From assembly GCA_025738555.1 (NCBI GenBank), contig JAOVFP010000014.1, positions 1 through 64,000 of the forward strand: a DNA stretch of 64,000 nt, read 5' to 3'. The translations under genes and the position numbers were made by a program. The notes beneath the pieces were generated by a model. It searched no databases and was not told the origin of the DNA. It saw nothing but the letters and a program-made list of their open reading frames with translations. This document shows, in pieces, positions 1 to 10,437 of this stretch; the first letter of the stretch is position 1, and every line of letters begins with the position of its first letter. The stretch is from Cyathus striatus. Its lineage: Eukaryota > Basidiomycota > Agaricomycetes > Agaricales > Nidulariaceae.

Positions 1-51
1 TTCCCATTGCGTTGAAAGCAAGCGGCAGGGGTTCGACTCCCCTTCGGCGTA
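1..51 (+). tRNA. 3' part of a class II tRNA, truncated by the window edge
   Basis: Bases 27-43 form a T arm: a 5-bp stem AGGGG/CCCCT closing the loop TTCGACT. Bases 44-50 (TCGGCGT) would be the 3' acceptor strand and A51 the discriminator. Upstream, TTGC and GCAA can pair around a 7-nt loop, giving a long variable arm typical of tRNA-Ser or tRNA-Leu. A T-run follows near position 96. The anticodon and 5' half lie outside the window, so the isoacceptor cannot be read. Serine is my preferred guess from the look of the variable arm. Confidence 0.55.
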
Positions 52-398
52 TAAATTGTCCCACAAATGTTGCTTCATTAGGTTTACTGTCTCATTTTTA
101 GAACACGCTATTAAAACTTTCGCGCAGAATCTACATTGATTCAGAGAGCTTAGACAATTAGAATCGAAAATACGAAACAGTTGGTCGGCTAGGAAAATGA
201 AAGAAGCAGGCCGTCGTGTTCATGTTACTTATCATTATTATATTTCCTTTCGTTCCGTAGGATTTACCACTTTAATGATGCCGTATGTGCTACAATACAG
301 TATGAGAAATTAAAAATGAAGATAATAGGAAGGCGAAGTAATAATCCTAAATGCGTCGTATTTATGAACCCAGCTGATAAAATCAAATTAAACCACAA

Positions 399-1196
399 CT
401 ACGTCCTACTCAAAGAATTTCCACCCACATATCTTGGTGCGGTAGCAGAAGCTGGCGTCGCCTTATTACTGCGTTTACACTTGAAGACTTTCACCAAGAT
501 CGTATCCCACCATCTCGACAGAGACTTGCGCTTCTTAATCTGCTTTGCATTCTCGTCCTTTTTATGCTTTGGAGAAGCGGGTGTTTTATAGAGTTTGTTA
601 ATTGCGCTCTGAGGAGGTTGCGATGGAACATTGTTGGTGGGAACCTCCGTCGTATTCTGGGACTCCGAACGATGCACGCTCTGAACAGTTGTGGGAGTAT
701 TTACCGAATTCAGAGGGCCAGGCTTTGTCTTCAACGTCATGGGCGTAGTTTTCTGTTCAGGTCGTACAACGTGTGTGTTCTTCAATACCTGCGTAACAGG
801 ACTGCCTTCCCTTCTCTCACTCAATTTTTTAGCTGAGTGGGGCGTCACACAATCGCGAATAGTCTCATAGGAGTAGTACCTATCTGGCGTACCAGAAGCT
901 AAGGTATCCGAGTCTGTGCTATCTTGGCATGTAGGATCGGGAGTGCACATCGGAGGACTGTTCAAGTGGTGGTGAGGTTCGTGGCCTCCTAGATGGTGGT
1001 GGCAGTGGTGACTGTCGTTACTGATGATGCCCAGGAGTCCAGCGTCGTTGCTGGGGTTCAATGCAGGGGTGGTGTCGTAGTTGGTGGGTGAGTCAGTGAA
1101 GTTATAAATCGTGTCAATGATGGGAGCGGCAATATAGGAGGAGCTTCCGTAGTCGGTCGACGGTGAACAGCCGGCGTCGTAGCTACCGTCACACAT
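399..1196 (-). CDS. Hypothetical low-complexity protein, intronless (265 aa)
   Basis: This is an uninterrupted 265-codon frame from an ATG at 1196. The N-terminal third is rich in Ser, Tyr, Asp, Asn and His, including HHCHHH and HHH runs. The middle is Thr/Pro/Ser-rich and probably disordered. Near the C-terminus there is a basic patch, KQIKKRKSLSRWW, followed by a short hydrophobic stretch. No catalytic domain or signal peptide is visible and I do not recognise a family. Support for a real gene comes from the long frame and a TATA box about 70 bp upstream. The basic patch could be a nuclear or membrane-binding signal, but that is inference. Overlapping plus-strand frames are shorter and lack such support. 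Confidence 0.6.
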   Translation of the reverse strand: MCDGSYDAGCSPSTDYGSSSYIAAPIIDTIYNFTDSPTNYDTTPALNPSNDAGLLGIISNDSHHCHHHLGGHEPHHHLNSPPMCTPDPTCQDSTDSDTLASGTPDRYYSYETIRDCVTPHSAKKLSERREGSPVTQVLKNTHVVRPEQKTTPMTLKTKPGPLNSVNTPTTVQSVHRSESQNTTEVPTNNVPSQPPQSAINKLYKTPASPKHKKDENAKQIKKRKSLSRWWDTILVKVFKCKRSNKATPASATAPRYVGGNSLSRT

Positions 1197-1266
1197 TGTT
1201 GAGAAGTATAAGATCTACGTGAGCAAAATCAAGGAGAATGGTAGATTCAGTGCATTACAAGGGAGC

Positions 1267-1274
1267 TTTTTATA
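1267..1274 (-). promoter_or_regulatory. TATA box of the 399-1196 gene
   Basis: The minus strand reads TATAAAAA inside GGTGTATAAAAAGCTCCC. It lies about 70 bp upstream of the ATG at 1196, a usual core-promoter position for fungal genes. Confidence 0.55.
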
Positions 1275-2222
1275 CACCTTATGGGAGCTATCATTGAATG
1301 ACGCGCCACTGAATTCAACCAGGATGATCGAGGAGTGCTAGTGAGTCAACTGTTTTCAATTATAGCGTTCCACTTATTTTGGAGCTTCGGAGGCGGTGAG
1401 TTATAGAAATTGAATGTAGTAGCTCATGTACATAATAGTTGGTTCCAAGTTAGTTTAGCAGCGTTCTGGAGTCTGGACGCTTGAAGCTGTGCGCTAATGA
1501 CGATGAAAAATAAAACCAAATACTTGACCCCTGCGCATCGACAGCATTGATACGTTTACACCATACATATTCACAACGTACTCAATTTTACTCCGAATCC
1601 ACTCGAGTACACAGTACCAATGCCGTGCTTGACAATTATTCAATAGTCCGCTATTCAATATTCAGGTCTCAGATCTCAGATCTCAGGTATGATTTCAGCT
1701 TGTAAGTACTTTGTATTAGTAGTATGACGTCTTGCTAACGTTTTTATTTTGAATGATGTTCGATCCTCGCCGTTACTAGTAGTACAGTTATCGCTTTCCA
1801 TTCAACTTGACGCTTTCCTTTACTTACTGTTGTAATGTTGGACAAGTAGTCGCTCATCGATTATCACATAAATTTTGTTAACATATCCCTGATTCTATGC
1901 TTTTTATATAGACATAAAGACTTTTAATTTGTGGCGATGTAGCTTCTTCGTGATTGATTGTCCAAGAAATATTGTTTTTTAAATCTCAATCATAATGGAA
2001 GTCAATGTGTGCTGTTTGAAAAACTTAAATCATGTAAGTATATATGCACCATAAAAGTTGAGAGTTGAAAAACCTGTATGCTGTATGTATTTGCAAACTG
2101 TATGTATATCTTGTGCCAAGGTAAAAATATTGAAACGATTCTCGTCAAAGTTCAAAAGATGTGTCCCCAGTAGTCGCCAAACGGGCTTAGGTGGAGGCTG
2201 AATGTTCAGAAAAATATTCCTT
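1275..2222. other. Intergenic, no gene seen
   Basis: This is AT-rich sequence with stops in all frames. The only structure noticed is a short tandem repeat of TCTCAGA near 1664-1690. It separates the 399-1196 gene from the 3' end of gene A1. Confidence 0.5.
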
Positions 2223-2992
2223 TCAGGTCCATATTGAGGATACCACTGCAGATCTGTTCAATGCCAAAATTGCGACGACGAAAATCGTCAGCGAAATAAT
2301 CGCTGTCAGCAAAGTGAGCATGTACAGTTCCCAGGACATGTGTGGTTGGGCCCGACCAGGTGCATCGGCTCCCCTCCCAACCCCATTGATCTGTGATGAG
2401 GGCATACGACGACTTCCTTCCTCCAGTAAACGAGCTTAAGAATAGAGCAGTATTATATTAGCAAGTAAAAACATATTTAACCAGAGAAGACATACCAGTG
2501 TCGTATATCACCAAGTCGCCTCCCACAGTATATACCGTCGTGTTACCCACTTTCATGCGTTTAGCACCGTTTCCAAAGCCTTAAAATGAAACAGAAACAA
2601 TTGAGCTTCACTGTAAGATTTGAATATCGTACGTAGTCACGTACTCGTGCTGCGACCGGCATCATGTATTCGGTCTCGACGTTCTTCGAACGCAGAATGA
2701 TCGACATCTTTGTCTGCGAAAGGTCGTGTAACTGCGGTATGTCGTTGCTGATGATCAATATACTTTCGGGGCACTACATTCGGGTCAGATATCGGAGTAC
2801 ATACAAATGAAATGATAACTACGAACCGGTATTATGTTCCAACAGTCCTTCTCGTTCCGCACTTCTCTCTGCATCATCCAATATTGGTGACAGAGGATGG
2901 ATATTTATACGCCCTGCGCGTCTCTTCGTTCTGTGTCCACCTATGGTTTCCATAGCAGCGCTAGCAGGAGAGGATGGTTTGGTCGGGGGCAT
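2223..2992 (-). CDS. Small tail-anchored membrane protein A1 of a local gene family (4 exons, 196 aa)
   Basis: Exons are 2992-2827, 2773-2645, 2579-2496 and 2434-2223. All three introns are phase 1 with GT/AG ends, and the exons sum to 197 codons. The product starts MPPTKP and has a basic stretch (TKRRAGR). The 84-nt third exon encodes FGNGAKRMKVGNTTVYTVGGD. One predicted transmembrane helix sits near residues 165-185, followed by a short tail. The first-exon start was set at ATG 2992 because paralogue A2 also begins MPPTKP; an in-frame GTG lies just upstream. Gene structure and the FGN...VxGD motif are shared with B1, B2 and A2 in this window. Function is unknown; a membrane-anchored protein displaying a short repeat-like motif is all I can support. 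Confidence 0.75.
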
Positions 2993-4381
2993 GTCGAGTG
3001 TGGGCACTCTCGGGTCTGCATCTTTTCATATATACTGTTGAGCCGGGGTAGACTAGCCCAGTATCAATAGCGACGGTAAATGTAGGTGACGCATATCATG
3101 GTAAATGGAGAAGGTCGCTCGTAGCACGCGTGTTCAGCGTTGTTCACCGTCAGTACCTTCATACTCATAGAACGATAGCACGTTGAAAACGCGTGTTCCC
3201 GAACCCACCATATCTGGACAACGGACAATCCCGAGCCGGAGTGCGCTTGATCTTCCGATTGGCTATTCCCGATCTTGCGCGTCTCTTAGAAATACTTACC
3301 TTCGTTTGACCTTCGTGCTATAGAACTAGTAAGATAACTTATTTTGCGTCTGAAATGTTGTGTACGTCCTCCAGAATTGAAGTGTTATATATATACTATT
3401 ATTCGAAGTAAATGCTTTATCTATCAGAACATAGCCCTGAAATGTCTTTAGTGCGTCCAGACAAGTATAGGTTAAGTCAAGGTTAAGTATAGGTAAACCT
3501 CAGACGCTCAAAATATTCTACTAGTTATACGCTTAGCTATTTCCCTTCGAGTTTCGTGCTTTGAAGCTACAACATCTTCTGCTGAAATCCTAAATTTTAA
3601 ATGTTAATTCTATAATCGAGATAAATTCTACCGTACGTTTCTAAATTTACAGGTCATTAAGTAGCTTCAAGTTCTACTTAAGTATTTGTATTACTTGTAC
3701 TTACTTAACACTTCAATTCTGATAATAACAACTCCTGGTCTACAAGCCATTGCTGACTTTTGGCTAGCTTGGTTTTGGCATGGTTTTGGCACGAGTGCAC
3801 ACGAGGCTTTGCAGTGTGCACGTGTAAGTATGTCCAAATTAACAATCAATGAGAGTGGCATGAGGTAAGATTGTCAGATCGGATCTGAGACATGAGTGCT
3901 GTGCCTAGGAAATAGTAAGGACTTACTTCCAGCAATCTGTCGCAGTCTGAAAGATGGTGAATACTTAGTAAAGGTGGGTACCAGCTGAGCATGCATGTTG
4001 GGGGTACGGGTACTATATCGCACCCAGATACCTTTCCTCAATTTGTCACTTAATCAAATTAGTATGGTATTTAGACTGGAATGTATCGGTGATAATGTCA
4101 CCGGCCTTGGTTCAAGCTAAGAGTCAGAGTATGGATAAACATCAACTCGAATTGTCGTGTAGTGTAACACTAATAGACATATCTGGAATCACAAGATGTA
4201 CAGTAGTACTTGCTCTTTCCCATGTTACGAGCATTTAAATCCAGAAAAGAAGTAAATATATCGTTGAGCTGATGTAATGATATGAACCAACACCTACTTA
4301 ACGACTAGCTCTACATTTCCCTCTCAGTCCCTAATTAATATGACAATAATAAGGGCTATCGTGAAAATTTGCCCAAGTATA
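2993..4381. other. Intergenic between A1 and B1
   Basis: No convincing coding frame was found. Frames up to about 60 codons occur but have no splice-compatible partners or motifs. Short imperfect repeats such as GTTAAGTCAAGGTTAAG occur near 3470. Confidence 0.45.
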
Positions 4382-5099
4382 TTAAATCCTCTCATGATTC
4401 CACACCGTTACAGAAGTCACAGTCGGAAATAGCACTAGACGGCGTAATATCTCGACCGCGACGAACATCAAGACAACAAGACCTGCCGTAAGCACCATCT
4501 CGAGTAGCGAACGAGTGTGGCGGACATGCATTTCTAAAAAATATTAAATTCACCGGTAGGTATTTTTTAGTCTGTGGTCAAACACACCATGAATTAGTGC
4601 GTAGTCACCAGCAACGTTGACAATTGTAGTGCCATTCAGCGTCATATCTCGTGCACCATCCGCAAAATCTTCGTTTCCATTAACATTAAGAGTTCATATT
4701 TTTTAAAGTGTAGTAGCGTACTGGCGTTTAAACGACAATGGTCAAAATTTTCGCTTTGACATACAGGGTGTTCCAGTGCATGGTTATCATTTTCAACTCG
4801 ACTTTTAATTTTTTGCACTTCTCTAGACTGTCTGACCACTATGCTAGCATATAAGCACATACTGGCAGCAAATGTGGTGTCTGAAATCATGATTATATAA
4901 CAGTGTGCTCACCTCCTCGTTCTAAAGTTTCTATGGTATTGGAATACGGTGCCGGTGAGAAGAGAGGATTCTGTGTATGTCTGCCGCGTCGCTTTGTCGT
5001 TGTTATATTCCCAGCTATAGTTTCTTTCTTATGGTGCCCATCACGAAGTGACGGAGACTTTTCGACCTTTTTTGAGTCGAGCTTCAGCGGCGTGGGCAT
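4382..5099 (-). CDS. Small membrane protein B1 of the same family (4 exons, 178 aa)
   Basis: Exons are 5099-4913, 4838-4722, 4668-4588 and 4533-4382, all joined by phase-1 introns, giving 179 codons. Exon 1 (187 nt) has exactly the length of exon 1 in B2. It encodes MPTPLK and a TKRRGR stretch also seen in A1. Exon 3 (81 nt) encodes FADGARDMTLNGTTIVNVAG, the family motif with one codon fewer than in the other members. Exon 4 begins EMHVRHTRS and carries one membrane helix near residues 138-157. B2 shows the matching EIHVRPIRP at the same splice junction, which confirms homology. The intron-1 acceptor is the least certain boundary: two nearer AG sites lead to stop codons. Confidence 0.7.
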
Positions 5100-7029
5100 G
5101 AAAATATGACGAAGGTTTGAATGATGTTGGGTGTTTTCAGTACTGAGTACGGATGATCTTATAGCATTTCTTAGTAGTATTTAATAATAGTGAATGTGTT
5201 CCCGTCCCCAGAAGATCTGGTGGGGAATGAGTCAGCATGGCGTCCTGACACATGGGGAATTCGGTCGGATGGTACGCACTATTGACGCACTACTCGCTTT
5301 CCTCAGGCTACTATTACGAGCGGGAAAATAGCCAAACAAAGGCTTTGGGCGCTATGTACGTAGATCTAGATAGCATAAGCCCGCTTTAGATAGTAGGTTG
5401 TATCCTGTTACTTATATTTAGCTGCTACATGCTTATTTTCCCGGCACTACGGTCAGGAAAGTAATGCTGGATATAAGTATGGTCTCATTGACAGTACATA
5501 GGTACATTGGCGCTACTTGAAGTCAGGTGGGATCTCGGTATTATTATATCGGGGCGAGACATGAATCAAAGCAGAGTCTACGTACATAATCTAATCCTTA
5601 GACTAACATTAAAAAAAATTGATGATGTTGTACCGAAGTCAACAAAATCGCGAAATGAAATAAGATATGCCATAAGAAAGGCGCTTAGGGGCTATAGCTG
5701 GTAGCATGTAGCGGTATGCTACCTGGCAGGGAAACTCCGATGAACATGCGTCCAGTAAAAATATCTTGAGAGCGAAGCTATTTTGTTTTTTTGTTATGTA
5801 CTTATCTTCTATGTCCTAAACTGAATTCATGAGATTTGCTATTAGTCACCAAGCACAATCTATCCCAACCAAAACAATCTGCTTTAAAATAACGGCTAGA
5901 TATAATAATTAGCTCCTTTAACATATGTAATTTTTGACACTTACAGCATCAATAATCGTTTATTTCGTCAGCCGGTTTGATATCCGCGAGCCTTCTAAAA
6001 AACACAAGTAAAAAACCAACTTCGGACGAGTCCGTAATGAAATACATTGGGATTTCGACCGAGTAAAGGAGTCCAGTTGAAAGGCATTCCAGTTCTCAAC
6101 GTCCATCTCACTTGTACTCTGAACTGATCTCTTCCACTGCCACGACCTGACATTCATTTCCGTTTTAGTACGCTTGCAGACAAGAGGAGAAACAAAATTT
6201 TTGCACGATAGCTCCCTCCAACCGAGTAAACGAGGCCTGAAAATATTTTTGAATCTCCAGTCTCGACGTCGTAGCTTCTGGAAATAAAATATGCTTCATC
6301 ACTTCCACTAGCAGATTTCGAGGTAGCATCCCGGAAGCTGGCAACAGACGTAGATTGCAGCGAGAGAGATGGAATTTTACAGCAATAGCTGTAGTTTGAC
6401 GTGATGAGTCGCAGTCAAAGGAATCAAGTAGAGATCGTAAACATAGCCCAGGATAGCGTTGTGGTATCGCCAGAGCTTCTTCACGATAGTTTTCGAAAGA
6501 CGATGATGAGTAGAGTAACAAAAACATCGAAGACAATATTTTAATTGAAGGCTGAGATATCCAATATCCCGTATGATTTATTTACGGAAAAAGCTTCAGA
6601 GCTACCAAAGATTCCTTTGAAGCACCTGCTCGACTACTTTGTCTATCCAAGTTCACTGATCAATAGGGTCTTAAAAATACCTGACTCATCCCTAATCTTT
6701 ACGTTCTTGAGACTTCCAAATTAGAAATTTGAGTACTGTACACTGTACATATACTTATGATGGACTCCTCTGCCAGCTTCTTTTCTGTGCTCTAGAGCTC
6801 TTTGATAGTACGGAGGCCGGAAGAAATGGAAACTAGGTTGAAGATAATCAATTAATGCAATGAATAGAATACATGAAACGGGGGGTTGCTTGGAGGGGAA
6901 AGGGCTTGTTGTCGTCAAGACGAAGACTGAAGAGCGTCCTCCGTTGTCGCCCGGCGTAATTGAACGAGCACACGTGATCTATTATTGGTGTCACATTAAG
7001 CGTGACAATATACCTTATCATCTTTTAGA
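5100..7029. other. Intergenic; only unsupported small frames
   Basis: The longest frame (6165-6536, minus, 123 codons) has no motif, no introns that improve it and no promoter I can see. I treat it as chance or as relic sequence. Base composition is similar to other host intergenic stretches here, without visible terminal repeats. Confidence 0.4.
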
Positions 7030-7290
7030 TTAAAACATCCGGGAGAAACGGTGGGACGGAAGGACTATAAGTAGACATGCACTCCAGATACACGAATATG
7101 GAAAATGCAGGCATTGCGGTCTCTGTTTCTGTGTGAAATTATGCTCTGGCGAAGAAGCGTTGTCTTCTTCGGTGCGGACATCGTTGCGTCTTCGAGGTGC
7201 TAGTCGAGCCTGGTGCCATCGGGAACGATAACCCTCCCTTTCATAGTCTTCAATTTCGTCTCCCTGCATAACGCGTAGCAATCTAGACAT
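7030..7290 (-). CDS. Possible small gene divergent from the 7426-8986 gene
   Basis: An 86-codon frame starts at an ATG at 7290 and is charged (Asp/Glu/Arg-rich) in its first 55 residues. A short hydrophobic stretch near the end, and a possible GT...AG pair there, mean the C-terminus may be spliced differently. It would share a 135-bp divergent promoter with the next gene. No family was recognised. The call rests only on amino acid composition and placement. Confidence 0.28.
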   Translation of the reverse strand: MSRLLRVMQGDEIEDYEREGYRSRWHQARLAPRRRNDVRTEEDNASSPEHNFTQKQRPQCLHFPYSCIWSACLLIVLPSHRFSRMF

Positions 7291-7425
7291 CAGTGAGAAG
7301 ACAAATTGATAGTTTTATCAGATTAGATAGACAGCACGTGCTGATAGTTAGATGGTGTGACCATCCCCCATAAATCGCTAATTGAATGAAACGCCCTTCC
7401 CTCCCGCCACCACCACCAACCCACC

Positions 7426-8986
7426 ATGCAGCGCCCATCCAGTCCCTCACCCATCCCCCCCAGGCGCCACGTCCACTCTCCCGACATCGACACCCTCGAT
7501 ATGCCCTCTTCCGTCCGCACTCTCACCCACCTCAACTGCGATATCCCTGCAGATCCCACGCCTAATCAAGCAACGTCAGGGTCAGAACCAGAATTCCTAT
7601 GGTTCCCAGAATCCCCTCCTCTCCCCTCTCCCCCCGACAGCCCATACTCCTCCGCCTCAGTTTCGTCGTTTCCTAGTGTTGGATCCTCTTTCTTCTTCAG
7701 CAGCGCAGCGGCGTCTCCGCCCCACCCTCCTACCGACTCGGGCAGCGCTACGGCTGGCCTCGTCATCCCCAGCTTGACCCTCCCCGATGCCCTGAGACGC
7801 CCCACTGCATATGGGAGAACAATGGGAGAGGTGAGGTTGGTAGTTGTAGGGAAGGGGACAAAGAAGGTAGTCGGTGAGATGTTGGATATGGATGATAATG
7901 AAGACGTGGTTCATGTCGGTATGTGGGAGGGGGATGTCATAAGAGCCAGCACCGATTGGATCGAGCATCTTGATGCCCATGGCTTGGAGAAGTACGAGTC
8001 ATTAAAGAATGTCGAAGTTAGAGCTGTCGAGGTGCTGGACGACGAGGAAGATGTAAGTTTCCCCTTTGTGGTTGCGCCGCGGAGGAGGCTGATGAGAGCA
8101 GGACATCATCCAAGACCACATAACAACACTCAAAGAGACCATCCAACAACCATTCCAAATCGTATCCGACGTTCTTCATCCCGAAGGACAACCCTCCGCA
8201 GTCCTGGCCAACCTCCTCAGTTCATCCAGCACACCGCTTTATACGGCGCTTATTCTCCTCGTTGATAATCGTGAGTCCCCATGATCGATATCTGCTCCAC
8301 ACTAAACATAAACCGCAGCACCAACAATTCAACAAACGACCCTTCTAACTTCCCTTTCCCCCGTCATCCCAATCATCCCCTTTTCCACTACTCGCCGCCT
8401 CCCACCGACCTTATCGCTCCCCGGAACATCCCCCTTCCACCCTGACAACACCCACGCGCTCCAGCGCCTCTTCCGGCCTGATACTCTCAATTTACTACGA
8501 TCCGAAGCAGCAGATAAATTCTTAAAGTGGCGTGAGGTGCACCGCACCGTCGCTCAAATCGAGCGTCCATCCCAATCGTCAAATTCTTCCACCAAAATAG
8601 GGGTGGATGAAGGAGGAGGAGAGAAAGGGTGGGACAAGCAAAAATGGGAACTTGAATATTTACATACGCTCTCCCTGGACGTAGCGAGAATGCGCGCGAG
8701 GTCGAGTACCGTTACACCTTCCCATTCCTCCTCTTCCAACCATTCCTCGTGTTTGCCTTCAAGTTCGTCCCATTCCGCGCTGCCTGGAACTGCACTGGGA
8801 CCCATTGATCCTCTGCATCTTCCTTCTCTTATTTTGTTTTCGCTTTCTCTTCTGGGACCGTTGAAGCATTCTGTGATTAGGATATTTAGGGAGGCGGTGG
8901 GTGTCCTTGGGGATGGGAGGGTGCGTGCTGCGCTTGTGAGTGGTGTTGTTGTTGGGTTTGGTGTTGGATTGGGCGTGGGGCGGTAG
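7426..8986 (+). CDS. Tail-anchored hypothetical protein (3 exons, 487 aa)
   Basis: Exons are 7426-8052, 8102-8270 and 8319-8986, with 49- and 48-nt introns (GTAAGT and GTGAGT donors, AG acceptors) and matching phases, giving 488 codons. The N-terminus carries the segment RRHVHSPDIDTLDMPSS, followed by a Ser/Pro-rich region. A folded-looking middle begins GEVRLVVVGKGTKKVV, and a segment PLYTALILLVDN sits at the exon 2/3 border. The C-terminus has two hydrophobic stretches (SLILFSLSLLGPL and a Gly/Val-rich tail), suggesting C-terminal membrane insertion. The VVVGKGTKKVV segment looks like the first strand of a degenerate GTPase-like fold, but no intact P-loop is present, so I assign no activity. 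The last ~39 codons and the 3' flank recur as a decayed copy at 44131-44638. Confidence 0.75.
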
Positions 8987-9372
8987 AGGCGCTCTTCGAT
9001 TTGTTTGACAGCGAATTTTTTTTCTGTTCATTATTGCGATGTGGAAGCGGAGGCTCGTTGCATATTTTTGCATCTTCGTCCTCCCATTTCATTTACTGGA
9101 GAGCAGAGGCGCTTTGTATATTTGCACTTCAGCTTTCCATTTACCATTTCATTTCGCTGTCTTCTCAGACATAGATGTTTATTTCTCTCGAATTATCATC
9201 CCTACACTCTTTTACTACTTTTCTTTTTACAAGTTATCTCGTTTAATTTGTTGTATTATTATTTTACTTACACTCACTCTTTTTTTTTCTCCGTTTCGAT
9301 TTTACGTACCTTTTTTTTTGTCAATCATGTTGTAGTTTTATCATTTTGTTTGCGAACATGTGTTGTTGCATT
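8870..9372 (+). repeat. Source copy of a ~500-bp segmental duplication (with 44131-44638)
   Basis: From TCTGTGATTAGG onward, this stretch matches 44131-44638 in the same orientation until both reach ACATGTGTTGT. It covers the final ~39 codons of the preceding gene and its 3' flank, including T-rich 3' sequence. Differences are mostly CG here versus CA or TG there. The region after the stop codon to 9553 contains no other gene. Confidence 0.8.
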
Positions 9373-9553
9373 ACATAATTTAGTTTCTAGTAAGTTATCT
9401 ACGAATTACGTTGTTTCTTCATCGATTCGTCCAGAACTACACTCACAATTCAAGCACGGAACTGTCAAACGTCAAACCGAGGTCTGCGGTTTCCCGAGGT
9501 TGGCTTGGCAAGTGTATGAGTGCTTTATTAATTAGCTATTTACTATGGAACTA

Positions 9554-10435
9554 TGGAGCGGTTCACCTAAACACCGCTACTTTTGTACAAGCTAAATTGC
9601 TCACTCATATTTTAACCTACTCTTTATTTGTCTTACAGAAATGGTTGTATTGGGGATATGAATAAAACTGTAAGACAGATTTTTCTGAAAGTCAAAACTA
9701 CGCGAGATATTTTTCTTTGTTTGAGAGATTTTGGCCACCTTATGTAATGAATACCTAATTAGGGAATTATATTATGTAATATATCAAATACACGGGCCAT
9801 TCCAACGCCATTCTCCAAGTTTTTCTTTTTGTTTTTTTTTGTGGAGCTTATTGGCTACTACTTCGCAGATCGCTAGGTAGGTCGCCAGCTTAAGGTGCAA
9901 TGTTAGTCGCGATCTCCAAGCTTTTCACCAATTCCTCCCCTCAAGCTTGCCGAACTCATCATCACAATTGGTTTCAGAGCTTGAAATTCCTGTGCTATCC
10001 TTCTTTTCAGCTGATTTGTATTTACTTGTAGGACTCAAATATACAAAGCTCAACCCGACTTGATTCTCCAAAGTAATGACCTTTGCTGTTTACAGAGAGA
10101 AGTTGGAACAAATTGAATAAAGTAGTGATGGTTGTCTTTTGGATTCTCAGAATGATATATATTGTATTTGAATCTGTGAGCTCTTTGCCATGCTGAATGT
10201 GCCGCTTGGTATATTAGTGGAATTGGTTCTGGTGGCTGTTGCCACTGGTTGTTTCCAGTGTTGGAAGCTTATGCCATTTTCTGGTAGCTTTATCAGCTTT
10301 CACTGGCTGCGTTGTAGTAATATTTGCATGTTACAAGCATAGCGCCAGCGTGCACTGCAGGCGCTTAAATTAAAGTCGTTCAAACAGTAAATTGGCCGCT
10401 ATACAAAAGTAGCGGTGTTTAGGTGAACCGCTCCA
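9554..10435. mobile_element. MITE with 34-bp perfect inverted repeats and TA flanks (882 bp)
   Basis: Bases 9554-9587 begin TGGAGCGGTTCACCTAAACA and are the exact reverse complement of 10402-10435 over 34 bp. TA dinucleotides flank both ends (9552-9553 and 10436-10437), as expected for Tc1/mariner-type insertion, although TA is a weak TSD. No coding capacity is visible inside, so it is non-autonomous. An inner GC-rich imperfect palindrome near 10341-10365 could form a hairpin. Confidence 0.8.
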
Positions 10436-10437
10436 TA

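Noticed and set aside
316..836. Plus-strand frames at 316-591 and 564-836
   Set aside because: They overlap the longer minus-strand gene 399-1196, which has a TATA box and plausible composition. No motif in the plus frames.
6165..6536. 123-codon minus frame
   Set aside because: No motif, promoter or splice partner. Kept as intergenic.
7426..8986. GTPase assignment for the tail-anchored protein
   Set aside because: A VVVGKG segment looks like a first beta-strand, but no complete P-loop or G4 motif is present.
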